64,000 nt of DNA from Caballeronia mineralivorans PML1(12) (GCF_001028175.1 NZ_AEJF01000143.1:124001-188000); one strand, 5' to 3'; positions 17,193 to 26,625 are shown, counted from the stretch's first letter. Numbers and translations: made by a program. Notes: generated from the letters alone by a model not told the origin.

Positions 17193-18164
17193 ATGCAACA
17201 GCCGAGGTTAGCAATGAGCAATGAACGGTCCGATACCTACTTGAATGATCGGCTCGACTGGAATCTACTGCGGACATTTCTCGCCATAGCGCGGGAGCGC
17301 AGCGTGAGTCGTGCGGCTACGCGGCTGCATTTGACGCAGCCTGCAGTGAGTCAGGCGCTGCGTCGCCTTGAGGATCAGCTTGGCATGCGGTTGGTCGATC
17401 GCCATGGGCCGCGCATAGAAGTGACGCAGGCGGGCATTGAAGTGCAACAGATCGCCGAAGATGTGTACGGCACGATCTCGCGGCTTTCGCTGGCCAAGGT
17501 CGACGGCGATCACGACATCTCCGGTGTCGTCCGGCTGAATACTGTGAGCGGCATTGATTTCCCCGCTTATGACAGTTTCCTTGCCGAATTCCATCGCGAC
17601 TATCCGCGCATTGAGCTCGAGAGCCAGGAGATGCGCAGCGCCGACGTGGTCAGCAGTTTGCAGCAGAAGGCTGCAACGCTCGGGCTTACACCGCGCCGGA
17701 CCTTGCCCAAGAAGGTCGAGAGCCGCGTGTTCCTGCGGCAGCGTTATGCGCTTTTTTGCGGGCGTCATCATCCGTTGTTCGGGCGCACGGACCTGCGCAC
17801 CTCGGATCTTGTCAGCGAGAAATTCGTGTCTTTCACGGGCGACAAGGTAGGCGATCACATGTCGCCGCTTACGTTCTTTCGTGACGAGATGGGTTTCACC
17901 GAACGTGTGATCGGATCGTCGTCGAGCATGTGGGAAGTGAAGCGGTTCATATTCGCCGGATTCGGGATTGGTTGTCTCCCGGAGCACGTGGTCCGCGAGG
18001 ACATCGTGCAGGGGCGTTTTCAGCGCTTACCGCCGGATGAGGGCGTGGCCGATCTGGACGTGCATCTTCTCTGGTCGATCGACCGGAAGTTCAGTGCCGC
18101 CGAGACCGCCTTTCTGGATGCGTTGCACGGGTTTATCGACAGGGAGACCGGTGCGGTGGTTTAG
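17193..18164 (+). CDS. LysR-family transcriptional regulator
   Basis: The 323-residue protein starts at the ATG with GGAG 8 bp upstream. The winged HTH is DWNLLRTFLAIARERSVSRAATRLHLTQPAVSQALRRLEDQLGMRLVDRHG (roughly 23-74 in separate blocks). An effector domain follows, with VRLNTVSGIDFPAYDS and FSTAETAF-like C-terminal helices. It is divergent from the binding-protein/lyase pair and probably activates it in response to the pathway substrate, the usual LysR arrangement. Confidence 0.9.
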   Translation: MQQPRLAMSNERSDTYLNDRLDWNLLRTFLAIARERSVSRAATRLHLTQPAVSQALRRLEDQLGMRLVDRHGPRIEVTQAGIEVQQIAEDVYGTISRLSLAKVDGDHDISGVVRLNTVSGIDFPAYDSFLAEFHRDYPRIELESQEMRSADVVSSLQQKAATLGLTPRRTLPKKVESRVFLRQRYALFCGRHHPLFGRTDLRTSDLVSEKFVSFTGDKVGDHMSPLTFFRDEMGFTERVIGSSSSMWEVKRFIFAGFGIGCLPEHVVREDIVQGRFQRLPPDEGVADLDVHLLWSIDRKFSAAETAFLDALHGFIDRETGAVV

Positions 18165-18165
18165 A

Positions 18166-18184
18166 GGGGTTTCGGCAGAACCCC
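18166..18184. terminator. Small hairpin between convergent genes
   Basis: GGGGTT and AACCCC pair across a 7-nt loop directly after the LysR stop and 12 bp before the stop of the opposite gene. It is weak and has no T tract. Confidence 0.35.
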
Positions 18185-18195
18185 GAGCACCGGCT

Positions 18196-19122
18196 CTAAT
18201 ACCCTTGTGCCACATCAACCACGTTATGCAAAGCCTCACCCTTCACCAAGCGCCTGACGTTTTCCGCTACCTGTAGCCCGATCGTATCCGGGCTCGCGAC
18301 CGACGCCATATGCGGGGTCACGATCATGTTCTTCGCCCGCCAGAACGAATCCCCTCGCGGTAGCGGCTCATTTGGAAAAACATCGACAATGGCGCCGCTA
18401 ATCCGCTCCTCATTCAACGCGCTGAGCAGATCCCCCGGTACCAGATGTTCCCCTCGTCCCACGTGAATCAGCTTCGCGCCGGGACGCAATGCATCGAACG
18501 TGCGCGCATTCAGGATGCCGCGCGTTTCATCCGTCAGCGGTAACAGGCACACAAGAATCTCGGTGCCTTGCAGGAAGGGTTCAAGCCCTTGCGACCCTTC
18601 AAATGTTTCGATGCCCGCAAGGTCTCTCGCCCGGCGTGCCCACCCTCGTACAGCGAAACCACGCCGATGAAGGTCGGTCGCCACGCGGCTGCCAATCTCG
18701 CCAAGCCCCATCACGCCCACCGAACACGTGGACGGATCTCGCTGCTCGGGACGAAACCAGTTCTCGTCACGCTGGTTCGATATGACGCGATCAAGTTGCC
18801 GATGAAAATGCAATACGCCCCATGTAACGAACTCGCTCATGCCGCGAGCATGCCGCGGATCGACAACGCGGCACACGGGCACGCCCGGCAGGCTGGGATC
18901 GGTCAGTATGTTGTCGACGCCGGCAGCAATGCTGTGCACAAGACGCAGCTTCGGCAGCGCCGCAATGGCGCCAACCGGTGGATTCCAGCAGACGGCCACT
19001 TCAGCGTCGGCTGCGTCCTCGCGGCCATGCAGCGTGACTTCAAGTTCAGGCGCCGCGCGAAGAATGGCCGGTGCAAGGTGCGACAGGTCGAAGTCGCGGC
19101 TAATGAGTACTAGTTTGGTCAT
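18196..19122 (-). CDS. D-2-hydroxyacid dehydrogenase (GhrA-like, NAD(P)-dependent)
   Basis: The product has 308 residues from the ATG at 19122. A start at 19149 adds nine residues that the family lacks. The Rossmann motif is VGVMGLGEIGSRVATDL. The catalytic triad is visible as Arg in HVGRGEHLV, Glu in DVFPNEPLP and His in VTPHMASVA. The closest functional group is glyoxylate/hydroxypyruvate reductase GhrA. It should interconvert an alpha-keto acid and its D-hydroxy acid in the cytoplasm. It follows the class II aldolase gene by about 60 bp on the same strand, so the two probably form an operon in a hydroxy-acid pathway. Confidence 0.87.
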   Translation of the reverse strand: MTKLVLISRDFDLSHLAPAILRAAPELEVTLHGREDAADAEVAVCWNPPVGAIAALPKLRLVHSIAAGVDNILTDPSLPGVPVCRVVDPRHARGMSEFVTWGVLHFHRQLDRVISNQRDENWFRPEQRDPSTCSVGVMGLGEIGSRVATDLHRRGFAVRGWARRARDLAGIETFEGSQGLEPFLQGTEILVCLLPLTDETRGILNARTFDALRPGAKLIHVGRGEHLVPGDLLSALNEERISGAIVDVFPNEPLPRGDSFWRAKNMIVTPHMASVASPDTIGLQVAENVRRLVKGEALHNVVDVAQGY

Positions 19123-19181
19123 TGATCGGGTCGATGGCAGGTCTTGCATACGCAGGCGTCATGCAGATGCAGTGGCAAGAG

Positions 19182-19976
19182 TCAGCAACGGTAGTCGGAT
19201 GCGGGATCGGCAATCAGGCGCAACGCGGCACGCCACGCCATGTCCATGATCTCCGTGGATTCTTCGCGGTTGAACTGGCTAGCGGTTAGTTCGCATACTT
19301 CTGCTGACGGAATACGCAGCTTTGTGCCGCCGGCAAGCGCCTGAATTTGTGCCTGACAAGCGCGTTCGAGAAAGTATATTTCATGGAATGCCTCGGCAAC
19401 CGTCGCCCCCGCAGCGAGCAGGCCGTGGTTGCGCAGGATCATTGCCTTGTTGGGACCGAGATCGCGTACCAGACGCTCACGCTCGCCAAGATTCAACGCA
19501 ATGCCCTCATAGTCGTGGTAGCCGAGCTTGCCGTAGAACTTGAGCGCATGCTGACTGATCGGCAACAGGCCATGCTCTTGCACCGATACAGCCGTGCCAG
19601 CTGCCGTATGAGTGTGAACGACAAAACCAAGGTCTTCGCGTGCCATGTGAATGGCCGAATGAATCGTGAAGCCGGCCGCATTCACGCGAAAGCGTTCGGG
19701 CTCGGCGGCGGCGCGTTCATCGATGACTTGGCCCAGGTGATCGATCTTGACCAGATCCGAAGCGCGCATCTCGTGGAACAAAACACCGTAGCGATTAATC
19801 AGGAACGTCGGCGTGGCGCCGGGCAAACGCGCCGTGATGTGCGTGTCGATCATGTCCGTCATGCGGAAATGGGCAGTGAGCCGGTACAGCGCTGCGAGGT
19901 CCGAGCGGACCTGCCATTCGTCGGTGTCGAACATGGCCGGGTCCGCAATGGGAAGCGGGTTTTGCATTGCTTGCAT
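19182..19976 (-). CDS. Class II aldolase/adducin family protein
   Basis: The 264-residue protein has the zinc-binding pair VVHTHTAAGTAVS and RNHGLLAAGATV and the N-terminal HITARLPGATPTFLINRYG segment of the class II aldolase fold. Relatives include fuculose/ribulose phosphate aldolases and 3-oxo-tetronate decarboxylases. The exact reaction here is not predictable. It heads the operon with the D-hydroxyacid dehydrogenase and is divergent from the MHS transporter, pointing to one regulon for uptake and breakdown of a small sugar acid or hydroxy acid. Confidence 0.86.
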   Translation of the reverse strand: MQAMQNPLPIADPAMFDTDEWQVRSDLAALYRLTAHFRMTDMIDTHITARLPGATPTFLINRYGVLFHEMRASDLVKIDHLGQVIDERAAAEPERFRVNAAGFTIHSAIHMAREDLGFVVHTHTAAGTAVSVQEHGLLPISQHALKFYGKLGYHDYEGIALNLGERERLVRDLGPNKAMILRNHGLLAAGATVAEAFHEIYFLERACQAQIQALAGGTKLRIPSAEVCELTASQFNREESTEIMDMAWRAALRLIADPASDYRC

Positions 19977-20265
19977 GCTTGAGATCTCTCAGGTTCGTGC
20001 TCAGTGATGGGGCGTAGTGTTCGTCGAACGGAAAGCATTCGTCAAATTCCCTGTCCTTATCCTCATCATCAATTCAGCTGATGCTTGCATATGTCATCGC
20101 TGCCGCCTGAGCCACAACGCCGTTGCGGAAGTATTAGCTCCGCTGATACTGACAATGCAAAAACGCGATTGTACGAACGATTTTTGACGCTCGATAAGTC
20201 AGTATCCCCTCTCGCTCGCCGGACATGGAACGGCGTGCGAGCTATTTTCGAGAAAGGCAAAGATC

Positions 20266-21585
20266 ATGAAGGCAGCGGCCCCCGGCAGGCAACCCGTCCG
20301 CGCAGCGTTTGCGGCTTTTATCGGCACGACCGTCGAGTTCTACGACTTCTACACCTACGCTACGGCCGCCGCGCTCGTGCTGGGCGACGTGTTCTTCCCG
20401 AGCAGCAATCATTTCATCAGCACGCTCGCTTCGTTCGGCACGTTCGCGGTCGGCTTCATTGCGCGCCCTCTGAGCGGCGCTGTCTTCGGACACCTGGGGG
20501 ACAAGCTCGGCCGCAAGAAAATGCTGTTGCTGACCATGTTCCTGATGGGCGTGGCGACGACCGGCATCGGCTTGCTGCCGTCCTATGCAACCGCCGGCAT
20601 CTGGGCGCCGGTCATGCTGATCGTGCTGCGCATCGTGCAGGGTATCGCCGTTGGCGGTGAATGGGGCGGCGCCGTGCTGATGTCGAGCGAACACGCTCCG
20701 GAAGGGCGCAAGACCTTCTTCGCATCGTTCCCGCAAATGGGCAGTCCCGCGGGCCTGATCCTTTCCCTGATTTCTTTCCGGCTGGTAACGTCGCTTAATC
20801 ACGACGATTTCATCTCCTGGGGTTGGCGCTTGCCGTTCCTCGCGAGCTTCGTGCTGCTCGCAGCCGGTCTTGTGATTCGCTCCGGTGTCAATGAATCGCC
20901 CGAGTTCGAGGAGATGAAGGGCTCGGACGAAATGGTGCAATCGCCCGTGAAGGAAGTGCTCAAGTCGCATTGGGTGCCGATCCTTTTTGCAGCCGCTGCA
21001 ACGACTATCGGTTCTGCGGGATTCTTCTTCACCAACACGTTCATGATTTCGTACGTGACGGTTTATCTGCATATGTCGAAGTCGCTGATCCTCGACTGCC
21101 TGTTTGTCGTCACCGTTATTCAGCTTCTCTCGCAGCCAGTCTCGGCGATGCTGGCCGAGCGCTTCGGCGACGCCCGTTTCCTCACCGCCGCCGCGTTGCT
21201 CTCGATGCTCACGCCGTATCCCATGTTCCTGCTCGTCAATACAGGAAATCCGGTGGCGATCGTTGCCGGTATTGCGTTTTCGGTGGTCGTATTGTCGGCT
21301 ATCTATGCGGTTATCGCGGGTTTCATGACCTATGCCTTTCCCAGGCATCTGCGCTATTCCGGCATCTCGATTGCGTACCAGCTCTGCGCGACGATTGCCG
21401 GAGGCACGACACCTATAATCGGGACGATGATCGCGCAGCGTTTCCAGGGTCAATGGGTGCCGCTTGCACTTTTCTTTACGATCCTGTCGGCGGTGTCCCT
21501 GATTGGAATTCGGGGTCTGGCGCGTCTTCAGCATGGACGCCGCGAGAGCGATTTGCTGCAAGCGGAATCCCTTGGGACGCTATGA
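20266..21585 (+). CDS. MFS metabolite:H+ symporter (MHS family, ShiA/KgtP-like)
   Basis: The 439-residue 12-TM protein begins with AAFAAFIGTTVEFYDFYTYATAAALVLG, the MHS helix-1 signature with the acidic E-F-Y-D motif. It then has GHLGDKLGRKKML (loop 2-3) and VQGIAVGGEWGGAVLMSSEHAP. MHS members import carboxylates such as shikimate, citrate, alpha-ketoglutarate or proline/betaine with protons. It is divergent (290 bp) from the class II aldolase and hydroxyacid dehydrogenase operon, so a hydroxycarboxylate is the likely cargo. Weak SD GAAAGGCAAAGATC. Confidence 0.9.
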   Translation: MKAAAPGRQPVRAAFAAFIGTTVEFYDFYTYATAAALVLGDVFFPSSNHFISTLASFGTFAVGFIARPLSGAVFGHLGDKLGRKKMLLLTMFLMGVATTGIGLLPSYATAGIWAPVMLIVLRIVQGIAVGGEWGGAVLMSSEHAPEGRKTFFASFPQMGSPAGLILSLISFRLVTSLNHDDFISWGWRLPFLASFVLLAAGLVIRSGVNESPEFEEMKGSDEMVQSPVKEVLKSHWVPILFAAAATTIGSAGFFFTNTFMISYVTVYLHMSKSLILDCLFVVTVIQLLSQPVSAMLAERFGDARFLTAAALLSMLTPYPMFLLVNTGNPVAIVAGIAFSVVVLSAIYAVIAGFMTYAFPRHLRYSGISIAYQLCATIAGGTTPIIGTMIAQRFQGQWVPLALFFTILSAVSLIGIRGLARLQHGRRESDLLQAESLGTL

Positions 21586-21819
21586 GCGCAAGTGACTGGA
21601 CGTTGGTGACCCGTTGAAAGCCTTAAGCCATCTTCGGTTGACGGGGCAATTGCAACGGGAAGTTTCCGCGAGCAGGGTTTAGGCAGCGCGAGGGCGCGCA
21701 CGCATTGCGAGAATGTAACCGTGTAACGTCGTGAAAAATGGCTGTAGCGCAAATGCCGATTTGGCTCTCTAGGATGCATGACACGCAAACCGTTGCGGCA
21801 TTCATGCAAGGAGATTCTC

Positions 21820-22041
21820 ATGCTCAGCCCTCACGAGTTATCGACACTGCTTCTGATCCAGCACTCACCGTCACAGGTGGAACCACGCTGTTCTGACGTG
21901 GCGAGTCTCGAACACGAGCACCTCGTGCGGATTGAGGCGAGCACGAATGGTCAGGCCATGCCGCGCCTGACCTCGCAAGGCTCCGAGTTATTGCAACAGT
22001 TGCACCGGTTCTGCACGCGTCAGTTCGCCGATTACCGGTAA
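21820..22041 (+). CDS. Uncharacterised 73-residue protein
   Basis: The ATG at 21820 has AAGGAGATTCTC directly upstream, a strong ribosome site, so translation is likely even though the product is unrecognised. An upstream start at 21778 is less likely. The sequence MLSPHELSTLLLIQHSPSQV opens a small helical protein. A second half, EHLVRIEASTNGQAMPRLTSQG, looks like the wing and recognition segment of a mini winged helix. There is no signal peptide or TM. It stands alone between the MHS transporter and the TetR gene. Confidence 0.7.
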   Translation: MLSPHELSTLLLIQHSPSQVEPRCSDVASLEHEHLVRIEASTNGQAMPRLTSQGSELLQQLHRFCTRQFADYR

Positions 22042-22073
22042 CCGATCACCGATCACGACAGCAGCCCGGTTCG

Positions 22074-22646
22074 CTACTGACCAGCGCCGTCCTGCGTCAT
22101 CACGAGTGCATGTGCGGCAGCGAGAATCGACTGCGCCAGTTCGCGATCATCCACTGCGCGCGCCAGCGTGATCGCACCCACGATAGTGGCCACTACCCCC
22201 AGCCCCACCGTTTCGCTGCCGCTACCCGCCGCTTGCGTCAACTGATCTGCAAGCTGCCGCAAGTGCGTGGTGTAAAGCGCCTTTACGTCCGCAGTCGAAT
22301 GCGCTGTATCGCCGGCGAGCGAGCATAGCGCACATCCCGTGCCCGGATTCTCCGCGTGAGCATGATGCAGATAGGCATCGGCGATCGCTTGAAACCATGT
22401 CTCGGACTGCCCAGCCGCGCGTGCCATCACGCGTTTCTCACCTTGCGTCAAGGCCTGTTCGAGCGCGGCGACGATCAACGCATCGCGCGACGGAAAATGG
22501 CCATAGAACGCCCCATGCGTCAGCCCCGCGCTGCGCATGCAGTCGGCCACACCCAACGCCTCGAGGCCGTGTTCGCGAATCTGCCGTGCCGCCGTGTCCA
22601 GCACACGTTGCCTGCTCTCGGCCTTCTGCGCCTGTGAGTAACCCAT
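22074..22646 (-). CDS. TetR/AcrR-family transcriptional regulator
   Basis: The 190-residue protein starts from the ATG at 22646, preceded by GAGGGTTGG. A TTG at 22664 is the alternative. The N-terminal HTH is RVLDTAARQIREHGLEALGV then MRSAGLTHGAFYGHFPSRDALI. The helical ligand domain contains the paired cysteines of TGCALCSLAGD, seen in AcrR-like regulators of the YxaF/LmrA group. It is divergent from the SDR gene and probably represses it, with release by an electrophile or aromatic ligand. Confidence 0.9.
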   Translation of the reverse strand: MGYSQAQKAESRQRVLDTAARQIREHGLEALGVADCMRSAGLTHGAFYGHFPSRDALIVAALEQALTQGEKRVMARAAGQSETWFQAIADAYLHHAHAENPGTGCALCSLAGDTAHSTADVKALYTTHLRQLADQLTQAAGSGSETVGLGVVATIVGAITLARAVDDRELAQSILAAAHALVMTQDGAGQ

Positions 22647-22657
22647 CCAACCCTCGC

Positions 22658-22686
22658 TTGACAATCTGCATGATGAGGATAATACT
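22658..22686 (+). promoter_or_regulatory. Sigma-70-like promoter of the SDR gene
   Basis: TTGACA (22658-22663), a 17-bp spacer and AATACT (22681-22686) lie about 100 bp upstream of the SDR start and next to the tetR start, where TetR binding would block it. Confidence 0.5.
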
Positions 22687-22790
22687 GAAAATGTGGATTA
22701 TGTTCAACATTCAGATGAAGAGCGTGGTCGATACACCCGATGCATCTTTTCAGCCGCGGTCGCGCGGTACCCAACACAGGAGAATCACTC

Positions 22791-23567
22791 ATGCGTTTCA
22801 CAGACAAGACTGCTCTGATTACGGGCGGCAATAGCGGTATCGGTTTTGCCACAGCGAGGTTGTTGATTGCTGAAGGCGCCCGCGTGGCTATCACAGGGCG
22901 GGATCGCGCGAAGCTCGACGCAGCGGTGTCAGAGCTTGGCGCAAATGCGCTCGCGATTCACGCGGATCTCGACGACCCTGCTGCAATCGATTCGATGATC
23001 AAGCAAGTGAGCGATGCCTTCGGTTCGCTCGATATCGTGTTTGCCAACGCGGGAGTTTCAGGGCCGACGCCGCTGGGCGGCACCACAGCCGCGGCGTTCG
23101 AAGCAATTCTTCGCACCAACCTTACGGCGGTCTTTCTCACGGTCCAGGCGGCGCTGCCGCTGATGTCGGCGGGGGGATCGATAGTGCTCAACGGTTCGGT
23201 CATGCGTGAGCTCGGCAGTGCGGGATCGGCTGCGTATTCGGCATCCAAGGCCGGTGTCACCGGCATGGCGAAAGTGTTTGCCACCGAGCTTGTGCAACGG
23301 GGTATTCGCGTGAACACGGTGATACCCGGTGCAACACGCACGCCGATCTGGACGCGTGGCGCACGCGCGGGCGCGACGCTCGACGGCACGGAAGAAAGGT
23401 TGTCGCCGACTATTCCGATGGGACGCCTCGCTGCCGCTGAAGAAGTCGCCGAGGCGGTGGCGTTCCTTGCGTCGAAGGGTGCATCCGGGATTACGGCGGC
23501 CGAAATTGTTGTCGATGGCGGGACCATCGGTGCACCGTGGGGCGCTCCAGCGCTTCGCAGAGGCTAA
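22791..23567 (+). CDS. SDR-family NAD(P)-dependent oxidoreductase
   Basis: The 258-residue classical short-chain dehydrogenase uses the ATG at 22791 after AGGAGAATCACTC; upstream starts lack an SD. The cofactor motif is TGGNSGIG (9-16), NAG appears in FANAGVSG, the catalytic Ser is in LNGSVMRE, and YSASK holds the Tyr-Lys pair. It probably reduces a quinone, ketone or aldehyde. It is divergently paired with TetR, a common arrangement for inducible detoxification genes. Confidence 0.9.
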   Translation: MRFTDKTALITGGNSGIGFATARLLIAEGARVAITGRDRAKLDAAVSELGANALAIHADLDDPAAIDSMIKQVSDAFGSLDIVFANAGVSGPTPLGGTTAAAFEAILRTNLTAVFLTVQAALPLMSAGGSIVLNGSVMRELGSAGSAAYSASKAGVTGMAKVFATELVQRGIRVNTVIPGATRTPIWTRGARAGATLDGTEERLSPTIPMGRLAAAEEVAEAVAFLASKGASGITAAEIVVDGGTIGAPWGAPALRRG

Positions 23568-23638
23568 GACCGCTCCTTGCTCCGGCGTGGCGCGCGCAAG
23601 GGCGTGGCCGCGCTGTATGACGGGCACAGCAGGCGCGC

Positions 23639-24607
23639 CTAGCGTTCCCGCAATGTTTCCGATGGCGACTCGCCGAACATCGCCTTGTAGACCATCGCGA
23701 AACGCCCGAGATGCGCAAATCCGCAATCGAGCGCAATTTCAGAGACACGCACATCCGATGGCGCCGCGCGCAGTGCATCGCGCGCGCGTTCCAGGCGCAG
23801 TTGCCGCACATATTGCATCGGGCTCACGCCGCGAAATTGCTGGAAGCCGTCGCGCAACGTGCGAGCCGGGACGCCGGCGGCGCCGGCAATATCGAGTAAC
23901 TCCAGCGGCTCGCTGCAATGCGCTTCGATGAACGCTTCCGCGCGCTTCACAAAGCCGGGCGACACCGGCGAACGCTTCGACGCGAAGCCCGTATCCATGC
24001 CGTTGTCCACGTGACCCGTGGCGAACAGATCGATCAGCAAACTTTCCAGTTGCGTCGCCACGTGCGGGTTGCTGCGCGCACACGCGAGCAATTCGGGTGA
24101 ACTCGCCACCAGTTGCAATTGTTGCATCCAGCCGCGTAAATGCGAGCCACCCACCGGCACGAGCGAGGCAAAATGCGGCATGCCTTGACCCGCTTGCGCG
24201 TTCAGCGCGACGGGATCGATACGCAGCACGAACTGCTCGCAGCCGGGCGACAGCAGTGCGTCGAAAGGCTGCCCCGGCGCACATAAAACGCCTTGGTCAC
24301 GGTTCACGAGCATGGAACGTCCCATCGTGCGGACTTCGGCGTTGCCAGTCACGCAAAACATCAGCAGGTAATAACCGTCCACCGCCTTGACGTCTACGCG
24401 CATGGCGTCGCCGAACGCGATCGTGCCGAGACCCAGGCCGCCGAGCTTCACGAAATCCATGTGCGAACGGCCGCGGCCCGAGCCCATGGGCACGAGCGCA
24501 TGCGGCTGCATCACGCGCGAGATCAGTTCGCGGGTTTCATCGAGGTCGGTCGATTCGAATAATCGATAGCCCCGCAACGCGTCAGCACGAAAGGTGGCTG
24601 GAGACAT
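23639..24607 (-). CDS. andR: AraC-family regulator of anthranilate dioxygenase
   Basis: The 322-residue protein starts from the ATG at 24607; an upstream TTG at 24652 is unlikely. The N-terminal half is an AraC-binding-like (PF14525) effector domain (SRVMQPHALVPMG, MLVNRDQGVLCAPGQPF). The C-terminal ~100 residues hold the double HTH: EPLELLDIAGAAGVPARTLRDGFQQFRG and VSEIALDCGFAHLGRFAMVYKAMFGESPS. It is divergent from the dioxygenase operon, the arrangement of andR in Burkholderia cepacia, so it is probably the anthranilate-responsive activator. The symbol rests on context and family. Confidence 0.82.
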   Translation of the reverse strand: MSPATFRADALRGYRLFESTDLDETRELISRVMQPHALVPMGSGRGRSHMDFVKLGGLGLGTIAFGDAMRVDVKAVDGYYLLMFCVTGNAEVRTMGRSMLVNRDQGVLCAPGQPFDALLSPGCEQFVLRIDPVALNAQAGQGMPHFASLVPVGGSHLRGWMQQLQLVASSPELLACARSNPHVATQLESLLIDLFATGHVDNGMDTGFASKRSPVSPGFVKRAEAFIEAHCSEPLELLDIAGAAGVPARTLRDGFQQFRGVSPMQYVRQLRLERARDALRAAPSDVRVSEIALDCGFAHLGRFAMVYKAMFGESPSETLRER

Positions 24608-24811
24608 GGACGGTTCCGTTCGGTGAAAACAATCACGACGATAGTAAGCCAACCTGGCCGCTACACCGTAGGCGGTCGTAGCACAACGCCGGGTGAAAAG
24701 CTGCCGGAAATGGATAACGGAGCCTGCGCGCAGCCGTTATCGGATAGACCCGCTATTTTGGCGCTCCAAAAATCGCTTCACACCCAATCCCCCACAAAAG
24801 GAGAGATCGCC

Positions 24812-26119
24812 GTGGAAACGAACGCGATAAACGCCCTGGACGCACAGGATGGAAGGGCTGAATTCCCCCTTCGTCCGATGAACCCGCTTGACTCCGATGC
24901 GGTAACTTTTCCCCATGACGACGGCTCGCGCGTGCCGTACAAGGTCTTCAGCTCGCAGGCGGTGTACGAGCGCGAGCAGGAGCGGATCTATCGCGGACCG
25001 ACCTGGAATTTCTTGGCGCTGGAAGCCGAGATTCCGAATCCGGGCGATTTCAAAAGCACCTTTGTCGGCGATACACCCGTGGTCGTCACGCGCAACGACG
25101 ATGGCTCGCTGGCGGCGTGGGTCAACCGCTGCGCGCATCGCGGCGCGTCTGTGTGCAGGAAGTCTCGTGGCAATGCAAGCTCGCATACGTGCGTGTATCA
25201 CCAGTGGAGTTTCGACAAAAGCGGCAACCTCCTGGGCGTCCCGTTTCGCCGGGGACAAAAAGGCATGACCGGCATGCCCGCCGATTTCGATCCGAAAAAT
25301 CACAGCCTGAGAAAGCTTCGCGTGGAGAGTTATCGCGGCCTGGTGTTCGCGACCTTCAGCGAAACGGTCGGTCCCTTGCCGGACTATCTGGGTGCGGAAA
25401 TGCGGCCCTGGATTGATCGTATCTTTCATAAACCGATTGAATATCTCGGCTGCACGCGCCAGTTTTCAAAGTCGAACTGGAAGCTTTATTTCGAGAACGT
25501 GAAGGATCCGTATCACGCGAGCATGCTGCATCTGTTCCATACGACATTCAACATCTTTCGTGTGGGCATGAAGGCACGTTCAATACCCGACGCAACGCAC
25601 GGACTGCACAGCATCATCACCGTGACGAAGACGGGCGAGGACACATCGGCTGCGTACAAGCAGCAGAACATTCGTTCCTTCGACGAAGGTTTCGCGCTGG
25701 AAGACGATTCCATCCTCGGCCTGATTTCCGAATACGAAGAAGACACGACCAATCATATCCAGCCGATCTTCCCGCAACTCGTGATCCAGCAGATTCACAA
25801 CACGCTGGTCGCGCGGCAGTTGCTGCCCAAAGGACCCAACAGCTTCGAGCTGATTTTCCACTTCTTCGGCTATACCGACGACACCCCCGAGATGCGCGAG
25901 TTGCGCATCAAGCAGGCGAATCTGGTCGGGCCGGCAGGCTATATATCGATGGAAGACACGGAAGCAACCGAGCTGGTTCAGCGCGGCACGATCCGCGACG
26001 CAGGCGCCACGTCGGTGATCGAGATGTCGCGTGGTAATCCAGACCAGCAGGATACGGTCATCACCGAAAGCCTGATCCGAAAATTCTGGGTGGGCTACCA
26101 GAAGCTGATGGGTTATTGA
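24812..26119 (+). CDS. andAc: Anthranilate 1,2-dioxygenase, large (alpha) oxygenase subunit
   Basis: The 435-residue Rieske oxygenase starts with GTG at 24812, which has AAGGAGAGATCGCC upstream; the frame opens earlier, from 24623, without an SD. The Rieske ligands are Cys107, His109, Cys127 and His130 (CAHRG and CVYHQW). The mononuclear iron motif is NVKDPYHASMLH, with bridging Asp232 and ligands His235 and His240. The gene order oxygenase alpha, beta, ferredoxin, reductase equals andAcAdAbAa, which converts anthranilate to catechol with loss of CO2 and NH3. The close NagG/salicylate 5-hydroxylase group is the main alternative substrate class. Confidence 0.85.
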   Translation: METNAINALDAQDGRAEFPLRPMNPLDSDAVTFPHDDGSRVPYKVFSSQAVYEREQERIYRGPTWNFLALEAEIPNPGDFKSTFVGDTPVVVTRNDDGSLAAWVNRCAHRGASVCRKSRGNASSHTCVYHQWSFDKSGNLLGVPFRRGQKGMTGMPADFDPKNHSLRKLRVESYRGLVFATFSETVGPLPDYLGAEMRPWIDRIFHKPIEYLGCTRQFSKSNWKLYFENVKDPYHASMLHLFHTTFNIFRVGMKARSIPDATHGLHSIITVTKTGEDTSAAYKQQNIRSFDEGFALEDDSILGLISEYEEDTTNHIQPIFPQLVIQQIHNTLVARQLLPKGPNSFELIFHFFGYTDDTPEMRELRIKQANLVGPAGYISMEDTEATELVQRGTIRDAGATSVIEMSRGNPDQQDTVITESLIRKFWVGYQKLMGY

Positions 26120-26122
26120 ACG

Positions 26123-26614
26123 ATGGAGACGGTGAACATCATGGACGATATGACGCTGTGGTTCCAACTGCACGTGCTGCAGGACCAGTACATCAACACG
26201 CTGGACAACGATCGCCTGGAAGCATGGCCGACGCTCTTCACGGAGGATTGTCTCTACGAGATCGTGCCGAAGGAAAACGCCGACATGGGCCTGCCCATCG
26301 GCATCATCTACTGCAATAACCAGAAGATGCTGCGTGACCGTGTGGTGTCGTTGCGCAACGCCAATATCTTCGAGGAACACAGTTACCGGCACATGACGTC
26401 GGGGCTCTGCGTGGTGGCGGAGAAAGACGGTGTGATCGAGACGGAAAGCAATTATGTAGTGATCCAGACGCGCACGAACGGTGAGTCGAATGTGTATCAG
26501 GCGGGTAAGTACTACGACAAGGTGGTGCGTACCGACGCTGGTTTGCGTTACCAGTCGAAGCGCGTGATCTACGACACTTCGCGCGTGCAGACACTGCTCG
26601 CCACACCGATCTGA
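26123..26614 (+). CDS. andAd: Anthranilate 1,2-dioxygenase, small (beta) oxygenase subunit
   Basis: The 163-residue protein has the SnoaL-like/ring-hydroxylating beta-subunit fold: LQDQYINTLDNDRLEAWPTLFTEDCLYEIVP near the N-terminus and the RHMTSGLCVV and RVIYDTSRVQTLLATPI segments. It has no cofactor and builds the alpha3-beta3 oxygenase with AndAc. It starts 3 bp after the andAc stop, so translation is probably coupled. An internal ATG at 26141 with GGAG upstream is an alternative start. Confidence 0.85.
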   Translation: METVNIMDDMTLWFQLHVLQDQYINTLDNDRLEAWPTLFTEDCLYEIVPKENADMGLPIGIIYCNNQKMLRDRVVSLRNANIFEEHSYRHMTSGLCVVAEKDGVIETESNYVVIQTRTNGESNVYQAGKYYDKVVRTDAGLRYQSKRVIYDTSRVQTLLATPI

Positions 26615-26625
26615 TGGAGGCCACA

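Noticed and set aside
20242..21561. 439-codon open frame antisense to the MHS transporter
   Set aside because: The translation is mostly Arg, His, Gln, Asp and Glu with no domain, the typical shadow of a membrane-protein gene; the transporter frame has clear motifs.
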